From assembly GCA_016169945.1 (NCBI GenBank), contig JADLSH010000316.1, positions 124,001 through 188,000 on the forward strand: a stretch of 64,000 nucleotides of DNA, read 5' to 3'. How positions within the stretch are numbered: the stretch's first letter is position 1; the number at the start of each line of letters is the position of its first letter. The translations under genes and the position numbers were made by a program. The notes beneath the pieces were generated by a model that saw only the letters and a list, made by a program, of their open reading frames with translations, had not been told where the DNA came from and searched no databases. Source of the DNA: Trachythela sp. YZ-2020 (taxonomy: Eukaryota; Cnidaria; Anthozoa; Malacalcyonacea; Clavulariidae). This document shows, in pieces, positions 59,574 to 64,000 of the stretch.

Positions 59574-60209
59574 TTATTCAAACTCAGTGGTTTGTTTATG
59601 TGAGTACAAATCATCCATTTGCTTGATTAAGGCCATCATATAACCTTCTAATATTAAAATAGCATGACTACTATTCAAAAAAGTATTCAAAAGTGCTGTA
59701 TGAATATCATAGTAGTGAGTCTCAATTTCTCGATCAGTTATAACAAGACCTTGAAGCTCTTTTTGATAATTTATAAACCAAATTTGATTTTCATTTTCTG
59801 CCTCAACAGGTTCTACCACAATGGGCGGATCAATATTATTTTGTGCCTCAATGGGCTCTACCACAATGGGTAGATTGTTATATTGTGCCTCAACAGGCTC
59901 TACCACAATGGGTAGGTCAATGTTATTTTGTGCTTCAATAGGCAGATCAATGTTATTTTGTGCCCCAACGGGCAGGTCGATGTAATTCTGCGCCTCAACG
60001 GGCAAATCAATGCCTTTTAGTGCCTGTAGATCACTATTTGTCGCCATCACCGATAATGCAGCAGTTTTTGCCTGTACAGGCAATAGCACAGATCCACAGA
60101 TCTCGTAAGAAAACATGTTCTTACCAGATGAAACACTGACAACTGTTGGTAAGTTATCTATAGACAAAAATTCTATATTAAGTACATTTTGTCTCTTTGC
60201 AATAAGCAT
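59574..60209 (-). CDS. 15-residue-repeat protein, copy C (open)
   Basis: An open frame of 211 codons, the most intact of the three copies. The N-terminal part (IEFLSIDNLPTVVSV, then FSYEICGSVLLPVQ) follows a ~30-bp deletion that removes MYLKAL-type codons. Residues of about 66-140 are 15-residue repeats (IDLPIVVEPIEAQNN) in five or six full or shortened copies. The C-terminal domain has QIWFINYQKELQG, REIETHYYDIHTALL and ILILEGYMMALIKQMDD, and ends LYSHKQTTEFE. The protease-like start of copy A is absent because a LINE lies upstream. It may be a surviving partial gene or a pseudogene that happens to be open. Codon choice is AT-biased like its surroundings. Confidence 0.45.
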   Translation of the reverse strand: MLIAKRQNVLNIEFLSIDNLPTVVSVSSGKNMFSYEICGSVLLPVQAKTAALSVMATNSDLQALKGIDLPVEAQNYIDLPVGAQNNIDLPIEAQNNIDLPIVVEPVEAQYNNLPIVVEPIEAQNNIDPPIVVEPVEAENENQIWFINYQKELQGLVITDREIETHYYDIHTALLNTFLNSSHAILILEGYMMALIKQMDDLYSHKQTTEFE

Positions 60210-60210
60210 T

Positions 60211-60957
60211 AATTTATTTTATTTTTATTTTATTTTATTAAGCTTTCATTGTACAAAATATATATATTACATGCACAATGAGGCAAGTTTACAACAGGTA
60301 CATACCCAACAAGGTAAACTGCCAAAAAAAATAAAATTGTTAGTTATATAGACTAACGAAGATAATTAGTTATATAGACTAGTTATATAGACTAACATAG
60401 TATGATTCACATCAACAAAACACAGTAAACAATACAAAAACAATGTGCAAAAACATTTAAGTGAAAAAAGAGACAGTTAACAACATTGTCTGTAAGACGA
60501 GGAGGTCAGATCACGTGTAAAGAGACATTTTGGACAGATAGATTTCCAGGTTGAGATATTATCAAAGTCAAATGTAGAATCCAGCGCAGACTTGTAATGA
60601 TGGTAAAGAGCATATCTGAAACAAGCGACCGATGAAAGGCAACTGGTTGACGTAGGTAGACTGTTCCACAGTTTAACAGTTCGTACGAAGTAACTTTTTT
60701 GAAACTGAGAGGTTTTACATTTTGGGACTACATAATCGAGGGAGCAACTGTTTCTAGTTGATTTTAGTAAAATTTTTGGCTGGATTAAGTTAGAGATGTC
60801 AACATTGTAGAAACCATTGATGGTTTTGAAGAAGAAAACAAGGTCCTTAATTTCATGCCAATAGCGGACGGGCAATAGTTTCAATGCTAGTAGTCTGTCT
60901 TTGTAAGATTGATAAGGGTTGTGGTATCCGAGAATAAATTTTGTTGCGCGTCTTTGA
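60211..60957 (-). mobile_element. 5'-truncated LINE tail, copy C
   Basis: Same insertion as in copy B, opened at QRRATK by the copy C border. It keeps the 3' tail, GTACAATGAAAGCTT followed by a TAAAA-type repeat (60212-60242), which copy B has lost. The ORF part (60884-60477) is open. Confidence 0.82.
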
Positions 60958-60969
60958 ATTTGATACTAC

Positions 60970-61195
60970 ATTTCCGGGTTTTACAGATTCCGGCTTTTAC
61001 AGTTCCGTGTTTTACAGTTCCGGGTTTTACAGATTCCGGCTTTTACAGTTCCGGGTTTTACAGATTCCGGGTTTTACAGTTCCGGGTTTTAGAGATTCCG
61101 GCTTTTACAGTTCCGTGTTTTACAGATTCCGGGTTTTACAATTCCGGGTTTTACAGATTCCGGGTTTTACAGTTCCGAGTTTTACAGCTGCGTGT
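60970..61195 (+). repeat. TTCCGGGTTTTACAG minisatellite, second locus
   Basis: About 14 copies of the 15-16-bp unit seen at 12.47-12.99 kb, with extra variants (TTCCGTG, TTCCGAG). It abuts the edge of copy C, so the array or its sequence may mark the rearrangement junction. Confidence 0.9.
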
Positions 61196-61309
61196 TTTAT
61201 TATGAAAGCGGGAAAAATCCCACGAAGATTGAATATATTTTGCTTATCAAATAGTTTTCTACGACAATTCACCGATAACTGCAGGAACTAGGCTCTTCAC
61301 GTTCGGAAA

Positions 61310-61726
61310 GATCTCGTAAAATGCGACTGCGATTTTGAGACACCGTCCGCGGTTCTACTGTTACTAAATGTAGTAAGTTCTTGCCACATTGAGACACGGT
61401 GGAGGGAATCAAGCCAATCACAGCGCAAGATTTTGTGACGTGAGACACGGTGAGACACGGTAGCCATGTTTTCGTTGCGCAATAATGCCCAAGGAGTTGT
61501 AATCGGTAAATTCTCGGTAGAATCTCGGCGGCTAACTTCTACCATTGTGCTTCTACTTCGCATTTGCAAATCGAAGAAACTGAAGATGGTGGTTTTGTTG
61601 TATTAAAGATACAGCTGTACAACCTCGAGTCGTACAAATTTAGGCAACTATGTTTATATCTAGTGTCTGTGGCCTGCGCATTTGTGAGATTTCAACATCA
61701 ATGAAGCAATGTTTACAAATTTAGAA
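61310..61726 (+). promoter_or_regulatory. Candidate promoter and first exon
   Basis: Four copies of GAGACAC(G/C)GT lie within ~120 bp (near 61343, 61390, 61441, 61451). They sit with a CCAAT box (AAGCCAATCACAG, about 61410) and a CRE-like TGACGTGA (about 61436). GAAGATGGTGG follows at 61583. A donor-like AGAAG|GTAAGG at about 61726 follows a short frame (ATGTTTACAAATTTAG...). Local CpG content is higher than in the flanks. This is the most plausible start of a host gene in the window, with its remaining exons outside it. Confidence 0.4.
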
Positions 61727-63635
61727 GGTAAGGATTCCTCGTTTTGTTCTTGGAATATACTTCTATTTAGACGAATATACAAACCAATACGTGCATTAAG
61801 TCAGAATATTTAACAACTAAATGAGGCGCGATTTCGCGTCGTTGTATAAATCTCGTGTGTGTTTATGTCAAATGCGACCTTTCTAATCCATCAAATTGCT
61901 GAATTATATAGTCTATATAGTGATTCAGTGACAGCATCAGTGTATCACTGCCTGGACGGTTATTGTAAGTCCCTATAACCCTATTTAGTTTTATTTAAAT
62001 TCAGTGAAAACGTGATACGATTTATATGATGTGGTTGCCTACAAATTGATACAATTTTGCTGTGTTACTGTAAATATATATAAGATATTTGATCAGTTGT
62101 TGTTTTGGTGGGTTGTTGTTGGGGGAGGGGGGTTGGGACCAGAGGAGGGGGCAGCGCATGTGACTGTACATTGCCCTTAAAATGTATTTTGGAGAATTGT
62201 TTATCATTATTTCCACAATTCATTAGGATAGTGCATACTGTATACGTTTTTGATGTTATAAATGCATAATTTGCAGGTTTTCTTGTACGGTATTGGATAT
62301 GGGTCCATGGCTGACTGCCCGACTTCGTCTATTTCAGGAAAATTTCAGGAACCGCTTAGTTGCCTAAGCTTACTTAGCTGATGTACTATATGATCTACAA
62401 ATATATATCACTTATTCAATTATAAAAATGCCAGATGAAGAGAATTTTCTCATCCTTTTGTCCATATATCCTTCCTGGTCTGTTTCTCCCTATCTGTTCA
62501 TCCAGTACTTAGTCAGCCCAGTTTTGTTTTGTACCCTGTCACTGTTGTGCATGCTGAAGGTAAAGCAACTTACTAGTGTAGGATTAGAGATTTTCAGAAC
62601 AAACTCCTAGTAATGCTTGTCATGTGTTTGTTTATAAATCTTCGGTTGTAGAATATTAATTTTAACACTATATATATGGACGGCACTAAAATCTCCTTAC
62701 AACTCAAAGGATATACCTTATCCTGAAGAATCCCCTTCCTATGAAACTGCCTTCTCCCAGAAGCCATGCAGCTGTTAGACAATGATAAGTCATTTATAAA
62801 TAAGAACTGGTCCTATACCAAGGCATGGTTGACATTTTCTGTGGCCAAGGAAAAATGTCATATGTGGACAGCAGTATGTTTCATTGTGTTCGTGTTATTA
62901 CTAGAGAAATCATGCATTTAATTGGCACTTTGACAAACATAACACAATATCAATTGATGTTAACATAGCCAATTAGCTATTAATAGCTAAATTTTTAGCC
63001 CGGCTCTGTGAGCCTGGGGTTAATAAGAACAGCAACTATTTAGTAAATATAATGTTTGCAAAGTCACATCTAATGATCCAAATTCTGTGTTCATTATTCC
63101 ATGTCTACTATATATCATCAGACTGCACCTTTCATATTATTGCAATGGTATATCAATGGTATATTGTCTGGTCACTCTGGTGATAGGCAGAATAGAATAC
63201 AATGTGTTTCACTCTGATTCAAATTATGTTTCTCTTATCCCTATGAATTTCTCTTATCTTATCTTATCAAGGAAATCAAGGTAATAAAGTTTTGAGTTTC
63301 TTTACAAAAATGATGTAACTGCAAAATAGATTTCTAAGTATAAGCTTCTACTGTTCAAATCATAAAAATAATAGATATTTTTTATTTCTATGGTTCAAAT
63401 GCAAGGGATCTTTCTTGGTGGAAACTGGTCTAAATTCCTATTATTCCGGTTTGACTTCAAAGTCCTGAACACCTAACTACTGTTGTTAAGACAACTCAAA
63501 AGTCTCATTAAAGGCAATTTTTCCAAACTGCTATTGTGCTGCTTTTTTTGTGTTTTAAGATAATAATAACTTGATATTTTAAGTATTGACTAAGTCTTTT
63601 GCGTCATTTTCATGTTCTTTTTTGTCTAAAATACG
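61727..63635. other. AT-rich non-coding, possible first intron
   Basis: No coding features were recognised. If the donor at 61726 is real, this would be intron. The G-rich tract at 62115-62150 is low complexity. Confidence 0.35.
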
Positions 63636-63639
63636 CATG

Positions 63640-63950
63640 TTTAGAGGACAATTTTGGAGTAAATGCCCATTTCAGAATGCGGGAAATGGCATTTCCGGGC
63701 ATGAAATTTCAATTTTTTTCCCGGGGGAGCATTCCCACGGACCCCATTTCGTTAATTTTTGTCTGAAATTCGGGTTCGTTGAGAACGAATTTTAGAAATA
63801 AATCCTACGCTCAGAATGCAGGAAATGCCATTTGCGGGCTCCAAATTTCAAACATTTTCCGTGGGGCACGCCCCCGGACCCCCCTAGGCCAACCGGACCT
63901 TGTATCCAGACACGGTCATACTCGGGGGCTGGATCCGCCCCTGTCTAGGG
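63640..63950 (+). repeat. GC-rich interspersed repeat, two diverged copies
   Basis: CAGAATGCGGGAAATGGCAT (63673) and CAGAATGCAGGAAATGCCAT (63811) each lead into AATTTCAA, a TTTTCCCGGGGG/TTTTCCGTGGGG stretch and a GGACCCC block. Tandem copies of this kind, ending CGGACCCCCCTAGG and GGATCCGCCCCTG, are a familiar interspersed repeat type in marine invertebrate genomes. That last point is recalled, not checked. Confidence 0.6.
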
Positions 63951-64000
63951 ACCTTAAACAAAAGCCTTATGGTTTCTAGTAGGTTCCTAGCCCTAATTTT

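Larger units (their letters stand above)
58803..60957 (-). repeat. Inverted segment copy C
   Basis: Inverted match to 9404-11735 of copy B, including the LINE fragment, the 15-residue-repeat gene and the 3' region with AATAAA-containing sequence. Relative to B it lacks about 220 bp (B 11431-11650). Copies B and C form an inverted pair with about 47 kb between them. Confidence 0.9.

Noticed and set aside
1..64000. tRNA, rRNA or snRNA genes
   Set aside because: I found no cloverleaf with A/B box pairs or conserved rRNA segments when reading the window. A covariance-model scan would be decisive.

Overview
The window is eukaryotic, AT-rich and dominated by transposable elements. No intact host gene can be supported. 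The element mix is a Penelope-like GIY-YIG domain, a THAP9/P-type transposase, a gypsy-class element with integrase upstream of reverse transcriptase (Gmr1-like), a complete copia element, a BEL/Pao fragment, a CR1/L2-type LINE tail and several MITEs. Introns with GT..AG signals, AATAAA signals and TSD-flanked MITEs also occur. Together these suggest an aquatic invertebrate animal, most likely a cnidarian. That assignment is inference from repeat content only.

Layout. 1-6.95 kb is AT-rich non-coding sequence with a few short hairpins. 6.95-11.83 kb is a tandem pair (copies A and B) of a segment carrying a decayed gene. Its parts resemble an OTU-like cysteine protease, and it has an internal 15-residue (45-bp) repeat. 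Copy B also holds a 5'-truncated LINE. A third copy (C), inverted and with the same LINE, lies at 58.8-60.96 kb. 12.47-12.99 kb is a minisatellite that recurs at 60.97-61.2 kb. 13.1-13.83 kb is a 0.72-kb palindrome flanked by an 8-bp repeat. Its arm reappears at 19.49-19.79 kb joined to a broken P-type transposase, so I read it as a foldback P derivative. 16.6-18 kb is a Penelope-like remnant cut by a 583-bp hAT-type MITE with an exact 8-bp TSD.

19.83-44.03 kb is a head-to-tail array of four ~6.04-kb units; a fifth, partial unit lies at 13.87-15.95 kb. Each full unit carries a 1.66-kb inverted-repeat module with CCAAT and ETS-like sites, a decayed spliced gene on the minus strand (PIN/FEN-like segment plus Cys-rich CXC-like tail), a ~158-bp hairpin MITE and a promoter-like block with an RFX X-box palindrome. 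The lesions examined in the decayed gene are shared by the units, so amplification followed its decay.

44.8-58.8 kb is a nested stack on the minus strand. A BEL/Pao reverse transcriptase is split by a 2.6-kb long-TIR DNA transposon (3-bp TSD) and by a complete copia element (5-bp TSD GAGTT). Next to the split-off BEL piece lies the Gmr1-like gypsy element. The 2.6-kb transposon encodes what looks like the N-terminal half of the same protein family whose C-terminal half sits in the 6-kb units. 61.3-61.73 kb looks like a CpG-containing promoter and first exon, the best candidate for a host gene edge. The rest to 64 kb is non-coding and ends in a GC-rich duplicated repeat.

Limits: homology calls come from motif recognition only, without database searches. 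Element borders without TSD support are approximate.
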